Of a stretch of DNA of 7,993 nucleotides, positions 1 through 6,244 are shown one piece after another. Each line of letters begins with the position of its first letter. Position 1 is the stretch's first letter. The notes under the pieces were generated by a model that was not told the origin of the DNA, made no database searches, and was given only the letters and a program-made list of their open reading frames with translations. The position numbers and the translations under genes were made by a program. This DNA comes from Fidelibacterota bacterium (GTDB taxonomy: Bacteria; Fidelibacterota; Fidelibacteria; Fidelibacterales; Fidelibacteraceae), in contig JAFGVT010000201.1 of assembly GCA_016937825.1 (NCBI GenBank), positions 1-7,993 on the forward strand, in the 5' to 3' direction.

Positions 1-207
1 AGGATCGAGACGATCAGCGATTTTTCCGCCCATGCGGATTACCGGGAGATCCTGAAATGGCTTTCCGGATTCAGCGCAGCGCCCAAAAGGACCTTCATCG
101 TGCACGGCGAGCCGGCCTCCAGCCTCAATCTGCAGAAAGAGATCGGCGAAAAACTCGGCTGGGAAACGCATATACCGGTATACGAAGAAACGGTGATCCT
201 GGAATAA
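1..207 (+). CDS. C-terminal fragment of a beta-CASP metallo-beta-lactamase RNase (RMMBL region)
   Basis: The frame is open from base 1 and ends at TAA 205-207, leaving the last 68 residues; the start lies left of the window. Two motifs are visible. FSAHADYREILKWL (residues 8-21) holds the motif B histidine, and FIVHGEPASS (32-41) holds the motif C histidine in HGE. Both are zinc-site elements of beta-CASP nucleases such as CPSF73/Ysh1 and their bacterial relatives. Family knowledge points to a cytoplasmic two-zinc RNA endo- or exonuclease. The tail LGWETHIPVYEETVIL, with a short C-terminal strand after the RMMBL motif, also fits this family. The N-terminal HxHxDH motif and the beta-CASP insert are outside the window, so the exact subfamily cannot be set. 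It converges on the FMN_bind gene. Confidence 0.85.
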   Translation, partial: RIETISDFSAHADYREILKWLSGFSAAPKRTFIVHGEPASSLNLQKEIGEKLGWETHIPVYEETVILE

Positions 208-235
208 ACGGTGCGGCCCGGTACCGTAATTTTAT
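208..235 (+). terminator. Weak hairpin terminator candidate after the RNase gene
   Basis: Directly after the stop codon, ACGGTGC (208-214) can pair with GGTACCGT (221-227), giving about 7 bp with one G-T wobble and a six-base loop. A short T run (AATTTTAT) follows. A perfect 12-bp AT palindrome, ATTTTATAAAAT (229-240), sits beside it. The gap between these convergent genes is where termination is needed, but the stem and T tract are modest. It might act in both directions, because A-rich sequence precedes the stem. Confidence 0.35.
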
Positions 236-314
236 AAAATATAACGATAAAAAAGAATGTGGACGCGGGTTCTCCGTTCCGCTGGATTTTTATTTTCGAT
301 CAAGAACGTAAAAG

Positions 315-719
315 CTATTCCTGTTTTAAGGCCTTGTATGTCGCGATCATGATAACCTTGCTGCTCGAGGTCGCGCCGCTGACCACGTCCACTTTCGGTT
401 GCTGCGCGGCCAGGATCCGGTCGATGGTTTCCAAAGCGTCATAGCCCGGTCCGGATGACTGGTTCAGCATTTCGATCTGTTCGATCCGGTGGTCCTTGAC
501 GTGCACTCTCAGTTCGGCAAAGACGGGAATGGAACCGTATCTGTATTCATACACGCCGTCGGGTATCTCCGTCAGCGCAAGGGTCTCCATCGTGCCGAAC
601 TGGACGTCGATATCTTTCAGCAGCGCGTCGAACTGCTTGCTGAACCCCTTAATGGTTATGACAGCGATCACGATCAGCAGCGCCAGGATGCTGAACAGAA
701 TGATCAAGCCCTTTTTCAT
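315..719 (-). CDS. Small membrane-anchored FMN-binding-domain protein
   Basis: This 134-residue protein begins with one hydrophobic helix (about residues 4-23) that probably serves as an uncleaved anchor, leaving the rest outside the cytoplasmic membrane. The C-terminal part is an FMN_bind domain ending in DVVSGATSSSK (111-121). This fits the flavinylation motif Dxx(S/T)GAT of RnfG, NqrC and other ApbE substrates; Thr117 would be the residue joined to FMN through a phosphoester. The segment GVYEYRYGSIPVFAELRVHV (55-74) fits the opening strands of the domain. The family role is extracytoplasmic electron transfer. No ApbE, Rnf, Nqr or reductase partner lies in the window, so its electron donor and acceptor are unknown. 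The start is well supported by AGGAGG five bases upstream. It appears to be transcribed from its own promoter. Confidence 0.85.
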   Translation of the reverse strand: MKKGLIILFSILALLIVIAVITIKGFSKQFDALLKDIDVQFGTMETLALTEIPDGVYEYRYGSIPVFAELRVHVKDHRIEQIEMLNQSSGPGYDALETIDRILAAQQPKVDVVSGATSSSKVIMIATYKALKQE

Positions 720-724
720 AATAT

Positions 725-730
725 CCTCCT
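725..730 (-). promoter_or_regulatory. Strong Shine-Dalgarno site of the FMN_bind gene
   Basis: On the minus strand the sequence reads AGGAGG, then ATATT, then ATG. This is the full consensus core at a workable spacing of 5 bases. It is the best ribosome-binding site in the window and fixes the start at 719. Confidence 0.8.
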
Positions 731-803
731 GATGTAATGAAACGTAATAAGAACTCTTTGTATGCTTCGCCGTATCGGACGTTCCGCCCTTCGGCCGTCA
801 TGT

Positions 804-820
804 CAATAGTATAACTATTG
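804..820. promoter_or_regulatory. 17-bp perfect palindrome over the -10 box (operator candidate)
   Basis: CAATAGT (804-810) and ACTATTG (814-820) are perfect inverted 7-mers separated by ATA. The repeat covers the whole -10 hexamer of the predicted FMN_bind promoter and part of its spacer. A short AT-rich palindrome in this position is a common layout for a dimeric repressor site. No regulator gene is nearby, so the protein is not identified. As an RNA stem it would be weak, and it has no adjacent T tract, so a terminator is unlikely. Confidence 0.5.
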
Positions 821-836
821 TTCTTCATAGATTCAA
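808..836 (-). promoter_or_regulatory. Sigma-70-like promoter for the FMN_bind gene
   Basis: On the minus strand TTGAAT (831-836, 4 of 6 to consensus) is followed by a 17-base spacer and TATACT (808-813, 5 of 6). The predicted start is near 801, giving a leader of about 80 bases before the FMN_bind ATG. The -35 box lies only about 11 bases beyond the stop codon of the DUF819 gene, which suggests that the FMN_bind gene is a separate transcription unit. Read-through from upstream remains possible because I see no good terminator in between. Confidence 0.6.
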
Positions 837-846
837 TGAATTATGA

Positions 847-2028
847 TCAGGAAACCAATAAAAGCAATTTTGCGCAGATCAGGGCGGCATAGGTCCCCAA
901 AACGTATCCCGCGATGCCGAGCATGACCCCGACGGAAGCCAGAGCCGGATGAAAGGCCGAGGCTACGATGGGTGCCGACGCTGCGCCGCCCACGTTCGCC
1001 TGGGATCCGACCGCCATAAAGAACAGCGGCGCCTTGATCAGCTTCATCACCAGCAGCATGATCAGAAGATGGATCGCCAGCCAGGTGAATCCCATCCCGA
1101 ACAGGGCGGGGTATTCGAATACCGCTTTCAAATTCGCACTGGCCCCGATCACGCCGATCAGCAGGTAAAGCATCACCGTTCCGATCTTGGATGCGCCGGC
1201 GCCTTCATAGTTCTTCATCGGGGTAAAGGAGAGTCCCACGCCCATCGTGGTGATGATGATCACCTTCCAGGTCGAATGGGAAATGATATCCCCGATGTCC
1301 GGGAGGGCGTTCCCGAGAAGATAGGCGATATAGGAACAGCCGAAGGCCAGGGCCAGCAGGATAAAATAATCCGTGCTGCTGGCGATGCGGTTGGTTTTTT
1401 TCTGAAAGGACATCACCTTGTCCCGCAGGGCGTTGATCGCGGAATTGTCCGAACCCATCCGGGCATCGATCTTTTCGGACCGCCCCGCGAGGAAAAACAG
1501 GATCCCGGTCAGGATATTCGCCGCAAGCACATCCACGATCACCATGGTTCCCAGCATCGATTCCGTGGCGCCTACGGACTGGCCGATCGCGATAAAATTC
1601 GCCCCGCCGCCGATCCAGGAACCGGAGAGGGCCGCCATGCCTTTCCAGATGTCGGGCGGCAGCACGTTCCGGAAGATCAGCAGGGAAATGGGCCCGCCGA
1701 TCACGATCCCGAAGGTTCCGGTCAGGAACATGATGAGCGCCTTGCTGCCGAGTTTCAGGATCCCTTTGATATCGATGGCCAGCGTGAGCAGCAGCAGGGA
1801 GGCGGGGAGCACAAAGGTCTTGATCTGCGAATAGAGGGGGGAGCTGTCGGGAATGACCCCGAGGGAAGTCAGGATCGTGGGGACGAAGTAGGCGAAAACC
1901 AGGGGCGGGATCACGCCGAAGAAGCGTTTTCCCCAGGCCGTATAGTGATTGATCGCATAGATCACCGCGGGAATGATCATCAGGATCGCCAGCAAACCGA
2001 ATTGATCTTTGATAAGTACGCCTTCCAT
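847..2028 (-). CDS. DUF819 (YjcL-like) integral membrane carrier
   Basis: The 393-residue protein is almost wholly hydrophobic, with about ten or more membrane segments in two halves joined by a charged loop (about residues 183-216, rich in K, R, D and E). Two glycine-rich motifs, GSWIGGGANFIAIG (136-149) and GSQANVGGAASAPIVASA (341-358), occupy matching places in the two halves and are typical of DUF819. The pattern suggests an inverted-repeat transporter fold with two broken helices meeting at a substrate or ion site; that part is inference. The length is normal and the frame intact. The substrate is unknown for most of the family. The start ATG at 2028 has GGGAG three bases upstream, a short spacing. 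It lies 11 bases after the capA-like gene, so the two probably share a transcript. Confidence 0.88.
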   Translation of the reverse strand: MEGVLIKDQFGLLAILMIIPAVIYAINHYTAWGKRFFGVIPPLVFAYFVPTILTSLGVIPDSSPLYSQIKTFVLPASLLLLTLAIDIKGILKLGSKALIMFLTGTFGIVIGGPISLLIFRNVLPPDIWKGMAALSGSWIGGGANFIAIGQSVGATESMLGTMVIVDVLAANILTGILFFLAGRSEKIDARMGSDNSAINALRDKVMSFQKKTNRIASSTDYFILLALAFGCSYIAYLLGNALPDIGDIISHSTWKVIIITTMGVGLSFTPMKNYEGAGASKIGTVMLYLLIGVIGASANLKAVFEYPALFGMGFTWLAIHLLIMLLVMKLIKAPLFFMAVGSQANVGGAASAPIVASAFHPALASVGVMLGIAGYVLGTYAALICAKLLLLVS

Positions 2029-2039
2029 AAACTCCCTTT

Positions 2040-3089
2040 TTATCGTTTGGATATTTTCCCGGAATCTTCAATGACTAGCACCGAATCCATTTCGGGAAAA
2101 TCCTGATGCGTTAAGTTTTGCAGTTCTTTGATCGCTTCATTCTGGGGGTCGGGAGCCGGATAGCCCGGATAATGCTGACGGATCGCGATGGCCTGAGCGG
2201 AAAGGAAGGCTCCCCGGCCGTCCGTCCGCACCTTCAGGATCGGGGCGATCCCGCGGGATCCTTCCAGATTGAAGCGCTTATAGGTGCAGAAATTACCCAG
2301 GCTGTAGGCGATCAGCCGGTCCTTGTACAATTCGATCGCCCGGGTAACGTGAGGGCCGCTTCCGAAAACCATGTCGGCGCCTGCGTCGATCGCCGTGTGG
2401 GCGAAACGGTAGACGTCGCCGCGGATCTCGCCCTTGTAATTTTCATTTCCGCGGGGCGTGCGGGCGTACTCGGCGCCTTCGCCGCCGCCGTGGAACATCA
2501 CGACCACCACATCGCATGCGGCATCGAGCTGCGAGATGATCGTTTTCACATCCTGTTCATGATGCATGCGCGCCGTGGCCCAGTGGGGCGAAAAGGCCGC
2601 AAAACCGAAACGGATGCCGTTGATCGTGAAGGTGTCCGCGGGGGCGTCATAGATCCCCGCGTGGCGCATGCCGGCCTGCTCGCAGACCTCCATGGTCCGG
2701 CGGTAGCCCTGCCAGCCCATGTCGCGGGCATGGTTGTTCGCGAGGCAGAGCGCATCGAATCCCGCGTCCAGCAGATAATGCACATAGGCCTCCGGCATCC
2801 GGAAAATGAAGCAGCGCTCCTGCTTGTCCCAGCAATCCTTGACCGTGCCGCCCGAATCCATCAGGCATCCTTCGAGATTCGCCACTGACAGGTCCGCAGA
2901 GGAAATGATCTCCCTGACCTGCAGCAGAAGCCTCTCGGGATAGATTGGAAGCGTGGAACTGTCCGGAAAGGATGTCCCCAGCATGATATCCCCCACACCG
3001 ATCACCGTGACGGAGTCGGGAACGGCGGCGATAAACCCGGCATGAAGCAGGATGAGTAATATCAGGATGTTACGGGACGGTTGACGCAT
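2040..3089 (-). CDS. Secreted CapA-family protein (PGA_cap metallophosphatase-like fold)
   Basis: The 349 residues begin with a signal peptide or membrane anchor (MRQPSRN, then a hydrophobic run at about 8-22). The calcineurin-like motifs follow in order: GVGDIMLG (31-38, Asp34), DLSVANLEG (66-74, Asn71/Glu73), LANNHARDMG (116-125), VVMFHGGGEGAEYAR (196-210), DMVFGSGPHVTRAIE (239-253) and AYSLGNF (261-267). This is the CapA/PgsA pattern, first linked to poly-gamma-glutamate capsule export; many homologues have other or unknown envelope roles. The usual HWG.E motif reads HGGGE here, so this is a variant subgroup. No capB, capC or pgs genes are present, so a capsule role should not be assumed. 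It is the first gene of the operon with DUF819. The ribosome-binding site is weak. The frame is intact. Confidence 0.88.
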   Translation of the reverse strand: MRQPSRNILILLILLHAGFIAAVPDSVTVIGVGDIMLGTSFPDSSTLPIYPERLLLQVREIISSADLSVANLEGCLMDSGGTVKDCWDKQERCFIFRMPEAYVHYLLDAGFDALCLANNHARDMGWQGYRRTMEVCEQAGMRHAGIYDAPADTFTINGIRFGFAAFSPHWATARMHHEQDVKTIISQLDAACDVVVVMFHGGGEGAEYARTPRGNENYKGEIRGDVYRFAHTAIDAGADMVFGSGPHVTRAIELYKDRLIAYSLGNFCTYKRFNLEGSRGIAPILKVRTDGRGAFLSAQAIAIRQHYPGYPAPDPQNEAIKELQNLTHQDFPEMDSVLVIEDSGKISKR

Positions 3090-3111
3090 GGATTATTCCG
3101 CATTTTGGGTG

Positions 3112-3140
3112 AATATAACACTATTTGCCCGTGACTCCAA
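3112..3140 (-). promoter_or_regulatory. Candidate promoter for the capA-like/DUF819 operon
   Basis: On the minus strand TTGGAG (3135-3140, 3 of 6) is followed by 17 bases and TATATT (3112-3117, 5 of 6). A start near 3105 would give a short leader of about 16 bases before the ATG at 3089. The -10 box and spacing are good, but the -35 box is poor, so activation or a different start is possible. Confidence 0.45.
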
Positions 3141-3180
3141 CGGGGAATACGGTTTTTGCCCCGCGGCGGAAAGGGGAGTC
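3133..3180. repeat. Nested GC-rich inverted repeats in the divergent intergenic region
   Basis: GACTCC (3133-3138) matches GGAGTC (3175-3180) as an inverted repeat. Inside it, CGGGG (3141-3145) matches CCCCG (3159-3163). Together they could form an interrupted stem. The left arm overlaps the -35 box of the proposed capA-like promoter. No T tract follows, so a terminator is unlikely; the role is unknown and the arms are short enough to be chance. Confidence 0.25.
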
Positions 3181-3201
3181 CCTGCATTTACTTATTTTAT
3201 A

Positions 3202-3259
3202 TGACCTTTCGAGGTGTTAAATTACACCTTGAAAACGAAGCTTAAACCATGAAAGGTCA
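3202..3259 (+). promoter_or_regulatory. adk leader with hairpin and pairing over the ribosome-binding site
   Basis: Two pairings are visible. Locally, 3207-3217 pairs with 3224-3234: 11 bp with one G-U and the loop TAAATT. At longer range, TGACCTTTC (3202-3210) pairs perfectly over 9 bp with GAAAGGTCA (3251-3259), which contains the adk Shine-Dalgarno (AAAGG, 3252-3256, six bases before ATG). Bases 3207-3210 are shared, so they must choose between GAAA at 3231-3234 and GAAA at 3251-3254. If transcription starts left of 3202, this could tune adk translation. As DNA, the local repeat could instead be a 28-bp operator. I see no convincing promoter with both boxes for the adk operon; the AT-rich stretch 3186-3202 is the likeliest -10 area. 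Confidence 0.45.
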
Positions 3260-3262
3260 ACG

Positions 3263-3922
3263 ATGATACGACTGGTACTATTGGGCGGTCCGGGCAGCGG
3301 CAAAGGCACCCAGGCGGATGTGCTGAAGAAAAAATATGCGCTTGTCAAGCTCTCCACGGGGGATCTCCTGCGTCAGGAGATCGCGAAGAATTCGGAGCTG
3401 GGCAAACAGGCGAAGTCCTTTATGAACAAGGGCGAACTTGTCTCCGATGCCATTATGATCGGCATTCTCGAACATATCACCGCGGACTTTGAGGCCAAAG
3501 GACAGGGCTATATCCTGGACGGATTCCCGCGCACGGTCCCTCAGGCTGAAGCGCTGCTGTCCATGCTGGGCAAACAGGGCGTCACCCTTTCCACGGCTTT
3601 GCTGATCGATGTCCCTGAAGAGGAACTTGTACGCCGTCTCTCCAGCCGCTGGACCTGCGTCAGGTGCTCCGCAACGGTAGGATATCCGGACGGAAAGCCC
3701 GAAGGAGCGGTCTGCGCGCAATGCGGGGGCGAACTCTATCAGCGCGAGGACGACAAGAGGGAAACGATCCTGAACCGCATGAGCGTGTACAAAAAGAACA
3801 CCGAACCGCTGATCGCGTATTTCCGGGAAAAAAAGATGCTGGAACGTGTGGACGGATTCGGCACCTTTGAAGAGATCAGCGGCCGGATCCTTGACCTTTT
3901 CGCGAAAAAAAACATCAGATAA
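3263..3922 (+). CDS. adk: Adenylate kinase with zinc-binding LID
   Basis: This 219-residue cytoplasmic enzyme catalyses ATP + AMP to 2 ADP. Visible features are the P-loop GGPGSGKGT (8-16), the AMP-site segment STGDLLR (31-37), DGFPRT (86-91) and a long LID. The LID carries four cysteines, Cys132/Cys135 and Cys151/Cys154, followed by GELYQREDD (156-164), which is the structural zinc knuckle of many bacterial Adks. The arginine of SSRW (127-130) aligns with the catalytic arginine of the usual GRR motif; Ser-Ser and Trp replace the neighbouring residues, a variation beside the active site. RETILNRMSVY (166-176) supplies a further conserved arginine. The start ATG follows AAAGG at 6 bases. adk opens the operon and its stop lies 9 bases before metG; its leader can fold over the ribosome-binding site. 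Confidence 0.96.
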   Translation: MIRLVLLGGPGSGKGTQADVLKKKYALVKLSTGDLLRQEIAKNSELGKQAKSFMNKGELVSDAIMIGILEHITADFEAKGQGYILDGFPRTVPQAEALLSMLGKQGVTLSTALLIDVPEEELVRRLSSRWTCVRCSATVGYPDGKPEGAVCAQCGGELYQREDDKRETILNRMSVYKKNTEPLIAYFREKKMLERVDGFGTFEEISGRILDLFAKKNIR

Positions 3923-3931
3923 AGGAACCTA

Positions 3932-5461
3932 ATGCCCCGTTCATTTTTCATTACCACCCCGCTTTACTATGTCAATGACAAACCGCATATCGGCAGCGCC
4001 TATACGACCCTTATCGCGGATATCATCGCCCAGTATCACCGGATGACCGGGGATGACGTATTCTTTCTGACCGGGACCGACGAGCACGGGCAGAAGGTAC
4101 AGCAGGCAGCGGAAAAGAACGGGATCAGTCCGCGCGAACATTGCGACATCTATGCCGCCCGCTTCAAAGAGTTGTGGTCGTATTTCGATCTGAGCTTTGA
4201 TGATTTTATCCGGACGACCGAAGACCGGCATGTAAAGGTCGTTCAGGCCGTGCTGATGTCCCTCTTCGAAAAAGGGGAGATCTATAAGGACACCTACGAA
4301 GGCTGGTACAGCGTGGCGGACGAGCTGTTCATTTCCGATAAGGACTATGAAGAGGGCCGCTATCGCGATGTTCGCCGCATCAGCGAAACGAATTATTATT
4401 TCAGGATGAGCGCCTATCAGGAACGCCTGATCGGCTATATCGAGGCGCATCCGGACTTCATCCGTCCCGCGAACCGCCGGAATGAGATCCTGGGTTTTCT
4501 CCGGCAGCCGCTGAAGGACCTTTGCATCAGCCGGCCGAAAGAGCGTCTTGCCTGGGGCATCGAACTGCCCTTTGACAAGGATTACGTGACCTACGTGTGG
4601 TTCGATGCCCTGCTGAATTACATTACCGCCCCGGGCTACCTGAGCGACGATGCAAAGTTCGCCGCCTATTGGCCGGCGGTCCACTTGATCGGGAAAGACA
4701 TCCTCACCACCCACTGCGTCTACTGGCCGACCATGCTGATGGCGGCGGGCATTCCCCTGCCGCGGACGGTCTTTGCCCACGGATGGTGGACCAGCGAAGG
4801 CCAGAAGATGAGCAAGTCCCTGGGCAATTTTATCGATCTGGAAACGATCCGTGGGTACTGCGAGAGTGTGGGAAAAGACGCCTTCCGCTATTTTATGGCC
4901 AAGGAAGGACCTCTGTTCAGCGATTCCGATTTTTCAAGGGACCGCTTTTATCAGACCTATAATTCCGATCTTGCCAACGATTTCGGCAATCTTGTGAATC
5001 GTGTCTTCAAGCTGATCGACAAATATTTTGACGGCCGCATCCCCGAAGCGGGCGAGCCCGGCGAGGACGAACTCGCGATGATGGAAGCATCTGTGCAATG
5101 CCGCGAAACGGTCCTGGCCGAAGTGGAAGAACTGAATGTCAATGCAGTCGCAAGCACCGTGATCGCGTATGTAACCTCCATCAACCGCTATCTTGAAAAG
5201 ACCGAGCCGTGGAAACTCGCAAAAACGGACCTCGCCGGAACGGGAATGGTCCTGTACGCAGCTCTGGCCAGCCTGCGCTTTTCCGCCGCGCTGCTCTATC
5301 CGCTGCTTCCGGAAAAGATGACGGAGTTCTTCCGCATGCTGAATACGAGTGAAGCCCCCGGACATATCGTGCAATGGCAGGATCTGAAGTCCGGAACGCC
5401 GCTGGGAGAGATGAAAGCCCTCTTTCCGCGCTTTGATATGCAATTGCTCGAAAACAGCTAA
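3932..5461 (+). CDS. metG: Methionyl-tRNA synthetase, short form
   Basis: This class I synthetase (509 residues) charges tRNA-Met with methionine at the expense of ATP. The N-terminus FFITTPLYYVNDKPHIGSAY carries the HIGH-type signature (PHIG, 18-21). TGTDEHGQK (47-55), YVWFDALLNYITAPGY (221-236), HLIGKDI and the KMSKS loop (292-296) are all present. The connective domain has GWYSVADELFISDKDYEEG (124-142) in place of a cysteine knuckle, placing it in the zinc-free subgroup. An all-helical anticodon-binding domain follows, with WKLAKTD in a typical position. The protein ends there, without the C-terminal OB-fold tRNA-binding domain found in longer forms. The Shine-Dalgarno AAAGGA (3921-3926) overlaps the adk stop codon, so the two are likely co-translated. 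Confidence 0.96.
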   Translation: MPRSFFITTPLYYVNDKPHIGSAYTTLIADIIAQYHRMTGDDVFFLTGTDEHGQKVQQAAEKNGISPREHCDIYAARFKELWSYFDLSFDDFIRTTEDRHVKVVQAVLMSLFEKGEIYKDTYEGWYSVADELFISDKDYEEGRYRDVRRISETNYYFRMSAYQERLIGYIEAHPDFIRPANRRNEILGFLRQPLKDLCISRPKERLAWGIELPFDKDYVTYVWFDALLNYITAPGYLSDDAKFAAYWPAVHLIGKDILTTHCVYWPTMLMAAGIPLPRTVFAHGWWTSEGQKMSKSLGNFIDLETIRGYCESVGKDAFRYFMAKEGPLFSDSDFSRDRFYQTYNSDLANDFGNLVNRVFKLIDKYFDGRIPEAGEPGEDELAMMEASVQCRETVLAEVEELNVNAVASTVIAYVTSINRYLEKTEPWKLAKTDLAGTGMVLYAALASLRFSAALLYPLLPEKMTEFFRMLNTSEAPGHIVQWQDLKSGTPLGEMKALFPRFDMQLLENS

Positions 5462-5482
5462 AGGATCAGAGAGGGATCGTCC

Positions 5483-6244
5483 GTGTATATCGACACCCAT
5501 GCGCACCTGAATTTCGACCCCTTCATCCGGGACCCTCAGCCCTATATCGACAGGGCGCTTCAGGCGGGCGTCACCAGAATGATCGTTCCCGCCGCCGACC
5601 TCGCGTCCTCCGAAAAAGCCGTCGCGCTGGCGGAGCGCTACGAGGGCGTCTTTGCGGCGGTGGGCGTGCATCCTCAGGATGCCGCCGCGGTCCCTGACAA
5701 CTACCTGTCCCTTCTCGCCTCAATGCTGGATCATCCGAAAGTCTGCGCGGTGGGGGAGGTGGGCCTGGATTATTACCGCCGCTACGCCCCCCGGGACGTG
5801 CAGATGCGCGTGTTCCGCGAACAGGCGGAACTGGCGCGCTCCCTGGGATATCCGCTGATCATTCATAACCGTGAGGCGGACGACGACACCTTCTCCCTTC
5901 TTGAAGACCTTGCGTATTTCAACGTGCAGTTCCATTGTTTCGGCGGCGATGCCGCCTACGCCCGGAACGTGATCGAACGCGGGGCACTCGTCTCGTTCAC
6001 GGGCGTGATCACCTTCTCCCAAAAAGCCCGGGAGGTCGCCCGGACCCTGCCGCCCGAAAAACTCATGATCGAAACGGATTGCCCCTGGATGGCGCCCGTG
6101 CCCTACCGCGGCAAGCCGAACGAACCCGCGTATGTCGTCGAAGTCGCCGCGGCCTTTGCGGAGATCTTCGGACGCAGCGTGGAAGACATTGCCGCCCTGA
6201 CCACCGCGACGGCGGAACGTTTCTTTCGTTTATCTCAGACATGA
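5483..6244 (+). CDS. tatD: TatD-family metal-dependent DNase
   Basis: The 253 residues form a TIM-barrel amidohydrolase-type nuclease. Metal-site motifs are in order: DTHAHL (4-9, His6/His8), VGVHPQ (60-65), AVGEVGLDYYR (89-99, Glu92), IIHNREAD (126-133, His128), FHCFGG (150-155, His151) and IETDCPWMAPVPYRGKPNEP (196-215, Asp199). All expected ligands are present, so it should be active. The family has 3'-5' DNase activity, with roles proposed in DNA repair and turnover; it is not part of Tat protein export despite the name. The start is GTG at 5483, chosen because MYIDTHAHL is the normal N-terminus and GAGGG lies seven bases upstream. It follows metG by 21 bases and overlaps rsmA by four. 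Confidence 0.93.
   Translation: MYIDTHAHLNFDPFIRDPQPYIDRALQAGVTRMIVPAADLASSEKAVALAERYEGVFAAVGVHPQDAAAVPDNYLSLLASMLDHPKVCAVGEVGLDYYRRYAPRDVQMRVFREQAELARSLGYPLIIHNREADDDTFSLLEDLAYFNVQFHCFGGDAAYARNVIERGALVSFTGVITFSQKAREVARTLPPEKLMIETDCPWMAPVPYRGKPNEPAYVVEVAAAFAEIFGRSVEDIAALTTATAERFFRLSQT

Noticed and set aside
57..444. Small plus-strand frames over the left convergent region
   Set aside because: They overlap the RNase C-terminus or lie antisense to the FMN_bind gene, have low-complexity basic translations and lack good ribosome-binding sites.
720..846. Rho-independent terminator after the DUF819 gene
   Set aside because: I found no GC-rich stem followed by a T run on the minus strand; the palindrome at 804-820 is AT-rich and fits an operator better.
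949..2106. Long open frame on the plus strand opposite the DUF819 gene (385 codons)
   Set aside because: Its translation is rich in H, G, D, R and Q with no domain-like pattern, and it mirrors the codon bias of a clearly recognised membrane protein on the other strand.
2118..2888. 256-codon plus-strand frame opposite the capA-like gene
   Set aside because: The reverse strand encodes a full set of CapA motifs; this frame has no recognisable motif or ribosome-binding site.
2040..3089. Poly-gamma-glutamate capsule system
   Set aside because: Only the CapA-like gene is present, without CapB or CapC type genes, and the GltS-like carrier is in a separate distant unit, so a link through glutamate would be guesswork.
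3125..3153. TTGCCC with a 17-base spacer and TACGGT as a plus-strand promoter for adk
   Set aside because: The -10 match is poor and it lies about 110 bases from the start codon inside a GC-rich block; too weak to annotate.
3941..4780. 279-codon minus-strand frame opposite metG
   Set aside because: It is antisense to the conserved MetRS catalytic core and has no family features.
5935..6240. Upstream extension of the rsmA frame
   Set aside because: It overlaps tatD coding for 300 bases in another frame; KKSLGQNFL marks the true RsmA N-terminus just after the ATG at 6241.
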